Source: JAMZMI01 sp047632435 (lineage in GTDB: Bacteria; Bacteroidota; Bacteroidia; Cytophagales; Cyclobacteriaceae). Taken from it: a DNA stretch of 8,927 nucleotides. Position numbers and translations under genes: made by a program. Shown here in pieces: positions 1-7,261 of this stretch (within the stretch, counting starts at the first letter, position 1; every line of letters begins with the position of its first letter). The DNA is taken from the NCBI GenBank assembly GCA_047632435.1, contig JBLICU010000124.1:1-8927 (forward strand), written 5' to 3'. The notes beneath the pieces are model-generated. The model did no database searches. It was not told the DNA's origin and saw nothing but the letters and a program-made list of their open reading frames with translations.

Positions 1-380
<380 letters not shown>

Positions 381-486
381 TTGTAATCGGATTTTATATT
401 CGAAGCGATAAACTCGTTTTGATTTTACCAAGAAAACCAATGAATCTTTCACAGTTAATGTCATAGAAGTACAGCCTACTCGGTAA

Positions 487-510
487 GTAGTATAATTTAA
501 ATTGTACTAC
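487..510 (+). repeat. Inverted repeat / hairpin in the 23S-5S spacer
   Basis: GTAGTATAATTT (487-498) is followed directly by AAATTGTACTAC (499-510). The arms are complementary along their length apart from one G-U pair (493/504). As RNA this gives a stem of about 10 bp closed by a TTAA-centred tetraloop. No T tract follows, so it is not an intrinsic terminator. It may be a processing stem for the rRNA precursor, which is inference. Confidence 0.6.
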
Positions 511-615
511 GTGAAAAGTATTGAAGTACAAAGAAATTGAAGCAATTGAGCTTCGAAGAATTTATAGTGTTTTTGCCGACCCGTGTAGTGGACAGAGTTC
601 AGATTGGACTTCCCT

Positions 616-626
616 GCTATAATCAC
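616..626 (+). repeat. Spacer segment complementary to the 5' strand of 5S rRNA
   Basis: GCTATAATCAC (616-626) is the exact reverse complement of GTGATTATAGC at 693-703, which covers most of the 5' strand of 5S helix I and loop A. In the precursor transcript the two could form an 11-bp helix enclosing 66 nt, mutually exclusive with the mature helix I (about 691-698 with 790-797). The complementarity is directly visible; any role in processing or folding is inference. Confidence 0.6.
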
Positions 627-690
627 AAATCAAGCTTAGAACTTGTTTGGTTATATGAAAAGCGGTGAGAGCAAATCATTAAAGAGTTTA

Positions 691-798
<108 letters not shown>

Positions 799-807
799 AT
801 TTTTATT

Positions 808-841
808 AAACCCTTGTAGCTAATGCCACAAGGGTTTTTTT
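808..841 (+). terminator. Intrinsic terminator of the rRNA operon
   Basis: AAACCCTTGT (808-817) and ACAAGGGTTT (828-837) form a perfect 10-bp stem around a 10-nt loop (818-827). The 3' arm runs into seven T residues (835-841). Its position just after 5S makes it the rrn operon terminator and separates the rRNA transcript from the protein-coding operon that begins at 982. Confidence 0.92.
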
Positions 842-981
842 ATGCCTTGTATACTCAGCAATTGGTGGAATGAACAATTTAGTTTGAGCGTTAATGATAC
901 TTGTATATGGGTTTTATAATAATCACCTTAACTTCGTTTATTCCATAGGAACTCTGGCGAAAATGAACTTTAAACTTCTCA
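842..981 (+). other. Intergenic region upstream of the BatA-protein operon
   Basis: This 140-nt gap between the rrn terminator and the first CDS must hold the promoter of the following six-gene run if that run is expressed independently. The Bacteroidota -7 motif TAnnTTTG is not present exactly. The nearest match is TAACTTCG at 929-936, with TTG at 901-903 as a poorly spaced -33 partner (25 nt instead of about 20). A second partial match, TAGTTTG at 880-886, has an even less suitable spacing. There is no clear Shine-Dalgarno sequence before the ATG at 982, which is usual in this phylum. A ten-codon out-of-frame ORF (963-995) overlaps the gene start. Confidence 0.45.
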
Positions 982-2955
982 ATGACATTTATTAATTCTG
1001 GGGCACTTTGGGGCTTATGTCTTATTATTATTCCTATTATTATTCATCTTTTCAACTTCCGAAAAGTCAAGAAGTTATATTTTTCCAATGTCTCATTTTT
1101 GACTTCTGTCAAAAGTCAATCGAATTCTAAGAATTTAATCAGAAAACTTCTCATTCTGACTTTAAGAATTTTATCAATTGTCTTTCTGGTAATCGCATTT
1201 GCACGGCCATTTAGTGTTTCTAATTATTCAAATGCTGATATAAGGAATGTGTCTTTTTATCTTGATAATTCGCTCAGTATGGGAAGAAATGCAATTGGCG
1301 GCAATGATCTACTTTCAGGCGGCTTGAATCTGTTAAGTTCAATGTTGGAATCCTATCCTGAGAATCTTTCCATTGGCTTCATTACTAATGATTTCAACAA
1401 GAACAATAGGCCTGTTTTTATTAAAGACATAGAGGATCGATTGACGGAAGTCTCTTTATCAAATAGAACTCAGGAAATAGCGAAGGTGTCAGCGAGAATG
1501 GAAAGGGTTAATCTAAATACTGATCAGCTTTACATCTTTTCTGATTTCCAGAAAAACGCATTTAATGGTTTGCCGCAATTGCTTGATGACACTTTGAAAT
1601 ACTTTCATTTGTTTCAATTGGAGGCAGAGTCTCAAAGTAATTTATTTATAGATTCACTAAGTCTCGAAAACGCAATTGGGTTTCCAAATAAGAATAAACT
1701 TCAATTGTCTATAAAGAATTGTGGAAAAGAGAATTTTGAAGATGTTCTTATCAAAATATATAAAGACGATAAACAGATCACTTCATTCACTAAAAAATTT
1801 ACAGGGAACACTAAAACTTGGGTTGACGTGGACTTATCTGGTTCTGATAATTTGGAGGGACGTTATCAGATAGAAATTGAAGATGGGACATTCATTTTTG
1901 ATAATAAATATTATTTTGTCATTGATGAATTCAGAAAACCAAAAATCTACCAAGTCTATTCTGATAAGCCAAACACATATATCAAAAATGTTTATTCTAA
2001 TCCTTTGTATTTCGAACTAAAGTTGAGTTCTATTAATAATATTGGCACAGAAGATTTAATGGGTTCGGATCTTATTGTCCTGGATGGATTATCTGAAATA
2101 CCTTCTTGGTTTAATAATTTGCTGGATGACTATAAAAATGCTCTACTTGTAATTCCAAAAAAATCTGTAGACATCATCTCTTACTCTTCTCTTTTAAATG
2201 CTGGAATACAACTAAATAAAGACACTACCATTTATTCGATCAATCCAGAGTCTCTAAAACATCCATATTTTACTGATGTTTTTAATGAAAAAAGTAGTGA
2301 AACTAATCTGCCATGGATGAGAAGACTAATAAGTGTGAATGGTTTATCTGATGTGATTTTGAAATCAAATACTGATATACCATTATTGTTTGCTATTAAA
2401 CAAGATTTTTTTGTTTTGGCATGCCCACTAGATGATGTCAATACAAATTTTCACAAACATGGGTTGTTTCTTCCCCTCATGTATAAATTATCAATGTATA
2501 ATAGGATTAATACGGATTTGTCCTACTCACTTGATGAACAGGTTATTTCAATAGGAAATGACTCGCTTTTATTGTCTGGTAACCTTCGATTAGAATCAAA
2601 GACGGATCAGGTTATTCTTAATACTAGAAATATAAATGGAGATTTGTTTTTGGAAATTCCTCCTGTCCTTGAGAAACCAGGTTTTTACAGCCTTGTGAAC
2701 GGTACTGATACCCTTAGAACTATCGCATTTAATTTGTCTGAAAAAGAATCTGAAATAGCAGTTTTGACCAATGATGAAATTCGACAAATTATCGATGGAA
2801 GGAAAAATGTTAGTTTTGAACAAATTAGCGATGTTCAGATTTATTCCGAAAAATTTGCTGATAAAAATGAAGGGCTTCCTTTATGGAAATATGCATTACT
2901 TTTGGCGCTAGTCTTTTTGATTACAGAATTAACCCTGCTCAGAGTATTTAGATGA
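982..2955 (+). CDS. BatA-domain membrane protein with VWA-like region
   Basis: This 657-residue inner-membrane protein belongs to the Bacteroidota family with the BatA (aerotolerance regulator N-terminal) domain. Residues 1-77 are the BatA domain: a first membrane segment at about 8-24, a basic stretch (FRKVKKLYFSNVSFL, 26-40), and a second membrane segment at about 55-75 ending in ARPF. A VWA-like fold follows, with a DxSxS metal-site motif (D95, S97, S99 in LDNSLSMG) and a YIFSDF strand at 184-189. The central part (about 220-600) is extracytoplasmic and I cannot assign a function to it. A third membrane segment lies at 636-655, followed by a short Arg-containing tail. Length and architecture match full-length family members. 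The stop overlaps the next start as ATGA. No Shine-Dalgarno is visible. The function is unknown; related Bat proteins are linked to stress tolerance, but that link should not be carried over without evidence. Confidence 0.9.
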   Translation: MTFINSGALWGLCLIIIPIIIHLFNFRKVKKLYFSNVSFLTSVKSQSNSKNLIRKLLILTLRILSIVFLVIAFARPFSVSNYSNADIRNVSFYLDNSLSMGRNAIGGNDLLSGGLNLLSSMLESYPENLSIGFITNDFNKNNRPVFIKDIEDRLTEVSLSNRTQEIAKVSARMERVNLNTDQLYIFSDFQKNAFNGLPQLLDDTLKYFHLFQLEAESQSNLFIDSLSLENAIGFPNKNKLQLSIKNCGKENFEDVLIKIYKDDKQITSFTKKFTGNTKTWVDVDLSGSDNLEGRYQIEIEDGTFIFDNKYYFVIDEFRKPKIYQVYSDKPNTYIKNVYSNPLYFELKLSSINNIGTEDLMGSDLIVLDGLSEIPSWFNNLLDDYKNALLVIPKKSVDIISYSSLLNAGIQLNKDTTIYSINPESLKHPYFTDVFNEKSSETNLPWMRRLISVNGLSDVILKSNTDIPLLFAIKQDFFVLACPLDDVNTNFHKHGLFLPLMYKLSMYNRINTDLSYSLDEQVISIGNDSLLLSGNLRLESKTDQVILNTRNINGDLFLEIPPVLEKPGFYSLVNGTDTLRTIAFNLSEKESEIAVLTNDEIRQIIDGRKNVSFEQISDVQIYSEKFADKNEGLPLWKYALLLALVFLITELTLLRVFR

Positions 2956-4205
2956 AACTTAGATTAGCAAACGCCACAATCTTTGACTCAACATCAAAAT
3001 TCCATTTACAAAAAACCAATCTCCTTATTGAAGACGGGATCATCACAAAAATTGGTGATTTTTCAGAGGGTAAATCCATTGATTTAAAAGGGAAATACTT
3101 ATCTCCAGGATGGGTAGATATGTCAGCCAATTTCTCAGAACCTGGATTAGAGCATAAGGAAGATACTATCTCTGGATCAAATTGTGCGGTGAAAGGGGGA
3201 TTTACTGATGTTTGTCTTGTTCCAAATACCTACCCGCCAATTGAATCAAAAGGTGACGTTCAATTTGTTTTGGCTCAGTCAAAAGCAGTGAGCTTGTGGC
3301 CATTAGCGGCTTTAAGTGAAGGGTTGAAAGGTGAAAATCTGACTGAAATATTGGATTTGCATAAACATGGTGCTGTTGGATTTACAGATGGTTTAAACCC
3401 AATATGGAATTCGGAACTGCTATTGAAGGCACTTCAATACATGCATAAATTTGATGGATTGGTGATTGACAGACCTAAGGACTTGGCTCTAAGCAAATAT
3501 ATGCAAATGCATGAAGGTGTTATGAGTACATCCCTTGGTTTGAATGGAGAGCCATCTTTGTCTGAAGAATTGATGATTCTTAGGGATATTGAAATATTGA
3601 GATATGCGGGTGGAAGGATTCATTTTTCAAACATATCTACTAAGAAATCTGTCGATTTGATAAAAAGGGCAAAAAAAATTGGTTTGAGAGTCACATGTGA
3701 TGTGGCTATAAATAATCTCATTTTCACCGATGATGACCTGGAGACATTTGATACCAACTATAAGGTAGATCCTCCATTCAGGACGGAACGTGATAGAAAA
3801 GCATTGATTAGGGGCTTGAATGAAGGGGTAATTGATGCCATTGCTTCAGCACATCAACCGCAAGACCAAGAGTGTAAAGATCTGGAATTTGATTTGGCTG
3901 ATTTTGGTACCATCTCTCTACAAACTGTTTTTTCTTCTTTGGTTAGTATTAAGGAAGAGTTACCGCTGGAAGTTTCTTTTCAAAAATTAACAACTGGCCC
4001 ACGTGGTATTTTGGGTTTTGACAAAATATCAATAGCTGAAGGTGGTGTGGCTAAGTTGGCAATATTTGATCTAGAGGCCGAATGGACATTTGATAACAAA
4101 ACCAATCAATCAAAATCAATAAATTCACCATATTTTGGAAAGAAGTTGAAAGGAAAAGCAATAGGAATTATCAATAAAAGGATTGTATCCTTAGAAGGTT
4201 ATTAA
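2952..4205 (+). CDS. Dihydroorotase-like protein, predicted non-catalytic
   Basis: This 417-residue protein has the amidohydrolase/dihydroorotase fold: N-terminal beta subdomain (1-50), barrel, and C-terminal beta segment (about 355-417). It keeps family signatures such as PGWVD (52-56), EPG (63-65), PNT (91-93), and KVDPPFRTERDRKAL (271-285). The catalytic metal ligands are replaced. The HxH of DxHxHxREPG is S58 and N60, with S62 for the Arg; the His of the MDH motif is R174; the His of HVS is N227; the Asp of TDH is A300. It should therefore not hydrolyse dihydroorotate. By analogy with the inactive PyrC' of Pseudomonas, which supports aspartate transcarbamoylase assembly, a structural role is possible; this is inference. 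Annotation pipelines would probably name it pyrC, which would mislead. It overlaps the previous gene by 4 nt and the next gene starts 2 nt after its stop. Confidence 0.9.
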   Translation: MKLRLANATIFDSTSKFHLQKTNLLIEDGIITKIGDFSEGKSIDLKGKYLSPGWVDMSANFSEPGLEHKEDTISGSNCAVKGGFTDVCLVPNTYPPIESKGDVQFVLAQSKAVSLWPLAALSEGLKGENLTEILDLHKHGAVGFTDGLNPIWNSELLLKALQYMHKFDGLVIDRPKDLALSKYMQMHEGVMSTSLGLNGEPSLSEELMILRDIEILRYAGGRIHFSNISTKKSVDLIKRAKKIGLRVTCDVAINNLIFTDDDLETFDTNYKVDPPFRTERDRKALIRGLNEGVIDAIASAHQPQDQECKDLEFDLADFGTISLQTVFSSLVSIKEELPLEVSFQKLTTGPRGILGFDKISIAEGGVAKLAIFDLEAEWTFDNKTNQSKSINSPYFGKKLKGKAIGIINKRIVSLEGY

Positions 4206-4207
4206 GC

Positions 4208-4735
4208 ATGTTTAAAACATCCATGAAATATGCTGCCATCTGCTGCATATTTCTAATCGTCGTATTTCATTTCTCTTTTCATCTTGGCATAAATCCGCTA
4301 ATCAACATTATTTATAACGCATTTGATCTTGTGATTTTTGCTGTATTTATTGTTTTCGCCATTAAAGATTTTAAGACTGATCAAAAAGATGGAGTATTAT
4401 ATTTCTGGCAAGGAATGACGATGGGTTTTAATATCTACTTTTTCTCTACCATCGTCTTTATTATTTATATTTCAATATTTCTTTTTTACAGCCCTGATGT
4501 TGTAAATTCATACAAACTGCAACTCCACAATGTTACCCTCAGCAGTAAGGATTTTTTTATTCAGGAACGGGGTGAGGCTTATTTTAACGGAATTTTAGAG
4601 GGAATTGATAAATTAGGTATTGCGGATTTGGTCGTGCTAGGTTTTTCCCCACCAAGTGCTTTATTTAAAAAAATACTTATCGGATTATTCATAACCCCAT
4701 TTATATCTATAATTTTAAGAAAACAACCCAAATAA
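4208..4735 (+). CDS. DUF4199-type membrane protein, first of a tandem pair
   Basis: This 175-residue integral membrane protein has four predicted segments (about 6-26, 33-53, 73-95 and 152-170). The layout is that of the DUF4199 family, which is found mainly in Bacteroidota and has no known biochemical function. FWQGMTMG (66-73) matches the family's F/Y-x-QG-x-x-x-G signature at the start of the third segment, as does YKQGLNIG in the next protein. The loop between segments three and four (about 96-150) is polar and longer than a simple turn. The protein is more diverged from the family pattern than its neighbour. It starts 2 nt after the dihydroorotase-like gene and ends 4 nt before the second copy, which suggests cotranscription and possibly a heteromeric complex (inference). 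Confidence 0.75.
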   Translation: MFKTSMKYAAICCIFLIVVFHFSFHLGINPLINIIYNAFDLVIFAVFIVFAIKDFKTDQKDGVLYFWQGMTMGFNIYFFSTIVFIIYISIFLFYSPDVVNSYKLQLHNVTLSSKDFFIQERGEAYFNGILEGIDKLGIADLVVLGFSPPSALFKKILIGLFITPFISIILRKQPK

Positions 4736-4739
4736 TACC

Positions 4740-5261
4740 ATGGAAGAATCAAATAATATAACTGTGAAAAGTGTGTCCATAAAGTATGGATTAATAAGTG
4801 CTTTGGTTGGGATTATATTTTTTATCCTGCTTGACTTCATGGGACAAGCAACGAATCGAAGTTTGACCTGGATTGGAATAATCTTCTCAATTGCGATCAT
4901 GTATCTAGCTCACAATGAATTCAAAAAGGAGGGTGATGGCTACATGAGCTATAAGCAAGGATTGAATATCGGAACTTTGATGTCGGTTATTGCTTCAGTA
5001 ATAAATGGCGTTTTCACTTTTGTTTATGTTAAGTTTATCAATCCAGAATTCACAGATGCTATCAGAGAGCAGCAGTTGTTAGAAATGGAAAAGAGGGGAA
5101 TGAGTGATGCAGAAATAAGCCAAGCGATGGAAATTGCTGAAATGTTTATAGGGCCTGTTGCGATGTTAATCTACAGCATCGTCTTTGGAATATTAATAGG
5201 TTTCATACTTGCACTTATAATCTCAGCGGTCACGAAAAAGGTAAATCCAGAATTTGTTTAA
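4740..5261 (+). CDS. DUF4199-type membrane protein, second of a tandem pair
   Basis: This 173-residue protein has a short polar N-terminus and four predicted membrane segments (about 15-33, 42-57, 73-99 and 137-163). The conserved YKQGLNIG motif is at 71-78. An amphipathic, charged helix-rich loop (about 103-135, REQQLLEMEKRGMSDAEI region) separates segments three and four, and the C-terminus is basic then polar. This is the characteristic DUF4199 arrangement. No catalytic residues are evident and the molecular role is unknown. In Bacteroidota such genes often lie next to glycosyltransferases and the dihydroorotase-like gene, as they do here; this is from general knowledge, not a search. The gaps are 4 nt upstream and 3 nt downstream. 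Confidence 0.85.
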   Translation: MEESNNITVKSVSIKYGLISALVGIIFFILLDFMGQATNRSLTWIGIIFSIAIMYLAHNEFKKEGDGYMSYKQGLNIGTLMSVIASVINGVFTFVYVKFINPEFTDAIREQQLLEMEKRGMSDAEISQAMEIAEMFIGPVAMLIYSIVFGILIGFILALIISAVTKKVNPEFV

Positions 5262-5264
5262 CAC

Positions 5265-6239
5265 GTGACTAAATACTCTTTGGATGTGTCTTTAGTTATT
5301 CCCGTCTTGAACGAGGAAGAATCCCTCCCGGAATTGTTTGATTGGATTGTGCGTGTTGTAGATGAAAATAGGCTCTCGATGGAGGTGATTTTTATTGATG
5401 ATGGCAGCACCGATGATTCGTGGAATGTTATCAATCAGCTTCACATTAAAGATCCTCGTGCACGGGGAATCAAATTCAACAGAAACTATGGCAAATCTGC
5501 CGCTTTGCATGTTGGCTTTCAGCAAACAGAGGGTGAAGTAGTCATTACTATGGATTCTGATCTTCAGGACAGTCCTGACGAGATTCCAGGATTAATTAAA
5601 ATGATCAAGGAAGAAGGCTATCAGCTGGTTTCAGGTTGGAAAAAGAAACGTCATGATCCGATTGGTAAGACGCTTCCGTCCAAGTTTTTTAATAAAGTAA
5701 CCAGTTGGGTTTCAGGCATAAAGCTTCATGATTTTAATTGTGGATTAAAGGCTTATCATCATACTGTGGTGAAAAACATTGAAGTGTACGGCGAAATGCA
5801 CCGATATATTCCACTCATCGCCAAATGGAATGGGTTCCAGAAAATAGGCGAGAAAGTAGTGGAGCATCGTGCAAGAAAATATGGAACCACGAAATTCGGA
5901 CTTGAGCGATTTTTGAATGGGTTTCTGGATTTGATTTCTGTAAGCTTCGTCTACAAATTTAGGAAGCGTCCCATGCACTTTTTCGGGCTCTGGGGTACCT
6001 TATCCTTTTTGTTCGGTACCATCGTTACAGGGTGGATTATAGGAGATAAAATTTATCGACTGCACTATCATCTACCCGTTCGGGATGTTGTTGATCAACC
6101 ATTATTTTTTTTAGCGCTGGTGGCAGTCCTGATCGGGACTCAGTTGTTTTTGGCTGGTTTCTTAGCAGAAATGATCATCCAGGTAAACCCTAAAAAGAAC
6201 GATTATCTGGTAATTGAAAAAATTGGAGGCAATGCCTAA
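5265..6239 (+). CDS. GT2 glycosyltransferase of the polyprenyl-phosphate (DPM1/GtrB-like) type
   Basis: This 324-residue enzyme has an N-terminal GT-A domain and two C-terminal membrane segments (about 239-261 and 279-305), the architecture of GtrB/ArnC-like enzymes that move a sugar from a nucleotide donor to undecaprenyl phosphate at the cytoplasmic face. Visible motifs are VIPVLNEEESL (11-21), the nucleotide-binding DDGSTD (45-50), the metal-binding DSDLQD (97-102), and HRARKYGTTK (201-210), which matches the RxxxxGxSK region used for donor phosphate and lipid phosphate contacts. The start is GTG at 5265, 3 nt after the previous stop. No in-frame ATG lies nearby and the reading from GTG gives the usual family N-terminus. 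The sugar cannot be told from the sequence. Its last 8 nt overlap the next gene. Confidence 0.9.
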   Translation: MTKYSLDVSLVIPVLNEEESLPELFDWIVRVVDENRLSMEVIFIDDGSTDDSWNVINQLHIKDPRARGIKFNRNYGKSAALHVGFQQTEGEVVITMDSDLQDSPDEIPGLIKMIKEEGYQLVSGWKKKRHDPIGKTLPSKFFNKVTSWVSGIKLHDFNCGLKAYHHTVVKNIEVYGEMHRYIPLIAKWNGFQKIGEKVVEHRARKYGTTKFGLERFLNGFLDLISVSFVYKFRKRPMHFFGLWGTLSFLFGTIVTGWIIGDKIYRLHYHLPVRDVVDQPLFFLALVAVLIGTQLFLAGFLAEMIIQVNPKKNDYLVIEKIGGNA

Positions 6240-7260
6240 ATATTCGATAATCGTTCCTGTATTCAAAAGGGAAGATGAAATAAAGGAATTGCTGGATAGT
6301 TTGGCTTTATTGACAACTCAAAATTTTGAAATAATCATCGTTGATGGCAGCCCTGCAGATGATTTGATAGCTGTCAATACCTATGTGAATAGCCAGTTAC
6401 CTGATTTGGCATATCAAAGATTATATTCGAAAGGACTCGGTATCAGTGATTCTAGAAACCTAGGTGCGGATCATGCGAAGGGTGAATATCTAATATTCAT
6501 GGATTCTGATGTAATAGTGCCGAAAGATTATTTCGATGAATTGGATCATGCGCTGGAGCGATTTGGTTATGATGCTTTTGGAGGGCCAGATGCTGCACAT
6601 GAGTCATTTTCAGCGATTCAAAAAGCGATCAGCTTTTCGATGACTTCCATGCTTACTACAGGTGGAATCAGAGGTAAGGAAGGTCACGTTGGGAAATTCA
6701 AACCTCGTGGCTTCAACATGGGTATGAAAGCAGAAATCTTCAAGGTATTGGGTGGATATAATGCACTGCTGCCAGTGGGCGAAGACATGGATTTGAGTGC
6801 AAGAATTGTCGCTGAGGGATATAAAACTGGTTTGGTCTCAAGAGCATTTGTTTATCATAAACGCAGAGTTTCTATATCCAAATTTTACAAACAGGTTTTC
6901 AGATTCGGTGCGGCAAGGGTAATGCTGTCACAAATGCATCGCGATGAATTGAAAGTCACCCATTTATTTCCTTTGTTTTTTGTGATTTACCTGCTTGGAG
7001 GTATTGTGTCTCTATGGTGTCCAGAACCATTGGTTCGGATATGGCCGATTTCCATTGGTGTATATTTTTTGCTTCTTTACCGTGGCGCTGCTATTGAATC
7101 CGGATCTGTAAAAGTAGGTCTTCTAAGTGTTCCAGTGACCATTACCCAATTTGCAGGTTACGCAATTGGGTTCTTAAAGAATGGTATGGCAGTTTGGATT
7201 TTGCGAAAGCCCAATGGTATTTTTTCGAAAAAAGAAGGCGAACCAGATAGTCCGATTTAA
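6232..7260 (+). CDS. GT2 glycosyltransferase with C-terminal membrane segments
   Basis: This 342-residue GT-A family 2 glycosyltransferase starts with YSIIVPVFKRE (4-13 region). It carries the donor-binding VDG (37-39), the metal-binding DSD (91-93), and GED (183-185), where the acidic pair probably supplies the catalytic base. QVFRF at 221-225 is in the place of the QxxRW motif of processive enzymes. Hydrophobic segments at about 244-262, 270-286 and 298-322 anchor it in the membrane. I chose the ATG at 6232 over an in-frame TTG at 6214 because the ATG gives the normal family N-terminus, has GGAGG at 6225-6229, and overlaps the upstream gene by only 8 nt. The GGAGG spacing of 2 nt is short. 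Acceptor and sugar are unknown; pairing with the preceding enzyme suggests assembly of a lipid-linked or cell-envelope glycan. Confidence 0.88.
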   Translation: MPKYSIIVPVFKREDEIKELLDSLALLTTQNFEIIIVDGSPADDLIAVNTYVNSQLPDLAYQRLYSKGLGISDSRNLGADHAKGEYLIFMDSDVIVPKDYFDELDHALERFGYDAFGGPDAAHESFSAIQKAISFSMTSMLTTGGIRGKEGHVGKFKPRGFNMGMKAEIFKVLGGYNALLPVGEDMDLSARIVAEGYKTGLVSRAFVYHKRRVSISKFYKQVFRFGAARVMLSQMHRDELKVTHLFPLFFVIYLLGGIVSLWCPEPLVRIWPISIGVYFLLLYRGAAIESGSVKVGLLSVPVTITQFAGYAIGFLKNGMAVWILRKPNGIFSKKEGEPDSPI

Positions 7261-7261
7261 G

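Larger units (their letters stand above)
381..690 (+). other. 23S-5S internal transcribed spacer, no tRNA
   Basis: This stretch of about 310 nt lies between 23S and 5S and encodes no protein or tRNA that I can see. It holds several possible RNA stems: 487-510 (about 10 bp), a small GAAGC/GCTTC hairpin at 539-554, and a bulged CAAG/CTTG hairpin at 626-649. It also contains an 11-nt segment (616-626) complementary to the start of 5S, and blocks resembling the 23S 3' end (452-466 and 484-496). It is presumably transcribed with the rRNAs and removed by processing. Nothing in it looks like a separate promoter or terminator. Confidence 0.85.

Noticed and set aside
585..612. tRNA-like T-loop (GTTCAGATT) in the 23S-5S spacer
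   Set aside because: No acceptor stem, D-arm or anticodon arm can be built around it, so it is not a tRNA or a recognisable remnant.
901..936. Possible Bacteroidota promoter with TTG at 901-903 and TAACTTCG at 929-936 upstream of the BatA gene
   Set aside because: The -7 element has a C where T is expected and the spacing to TTG is about 25 nt instead of about 20. It is mentioned in the intergenic entry but is too weak to list as a promoter.
963..995. Ten-codon ORF (MNFKLLNDIY) overlapping the start of the BatA gene out of frame, a possible leader peptide
   Set aside because: It is short, has no ribosome binding site, shows no attenuator-like structure around it, and is readily expected by chance in AT-rich sequence.
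2232..2441. Open frame of 69 codons on the - strand within the BatA gene, and similar antisense frames at 2596-2823, 2948-3130, 4715-4900, 5292-5525 and 5745-5978
   Set aside because: All lie opposite well-supported genes, lack recognisable domains or start signals, and are shadow frames.
2952..4205. Annotation as an active dihydroorotase (PyrC)
   Set aside because: The HxH, HVS and TDH metal motifs are all changed, so catalysis of the pyrimidine pathway step is not supported.
5551..6508. Identical 12-nt string ATGGATTCTGAT in both glycosyltransferase genes
   Set aside because: It encodes the conserved MDSD of the GT2 metal-binding motif, so it reflects a shared protein motif and not a DNA repeat.
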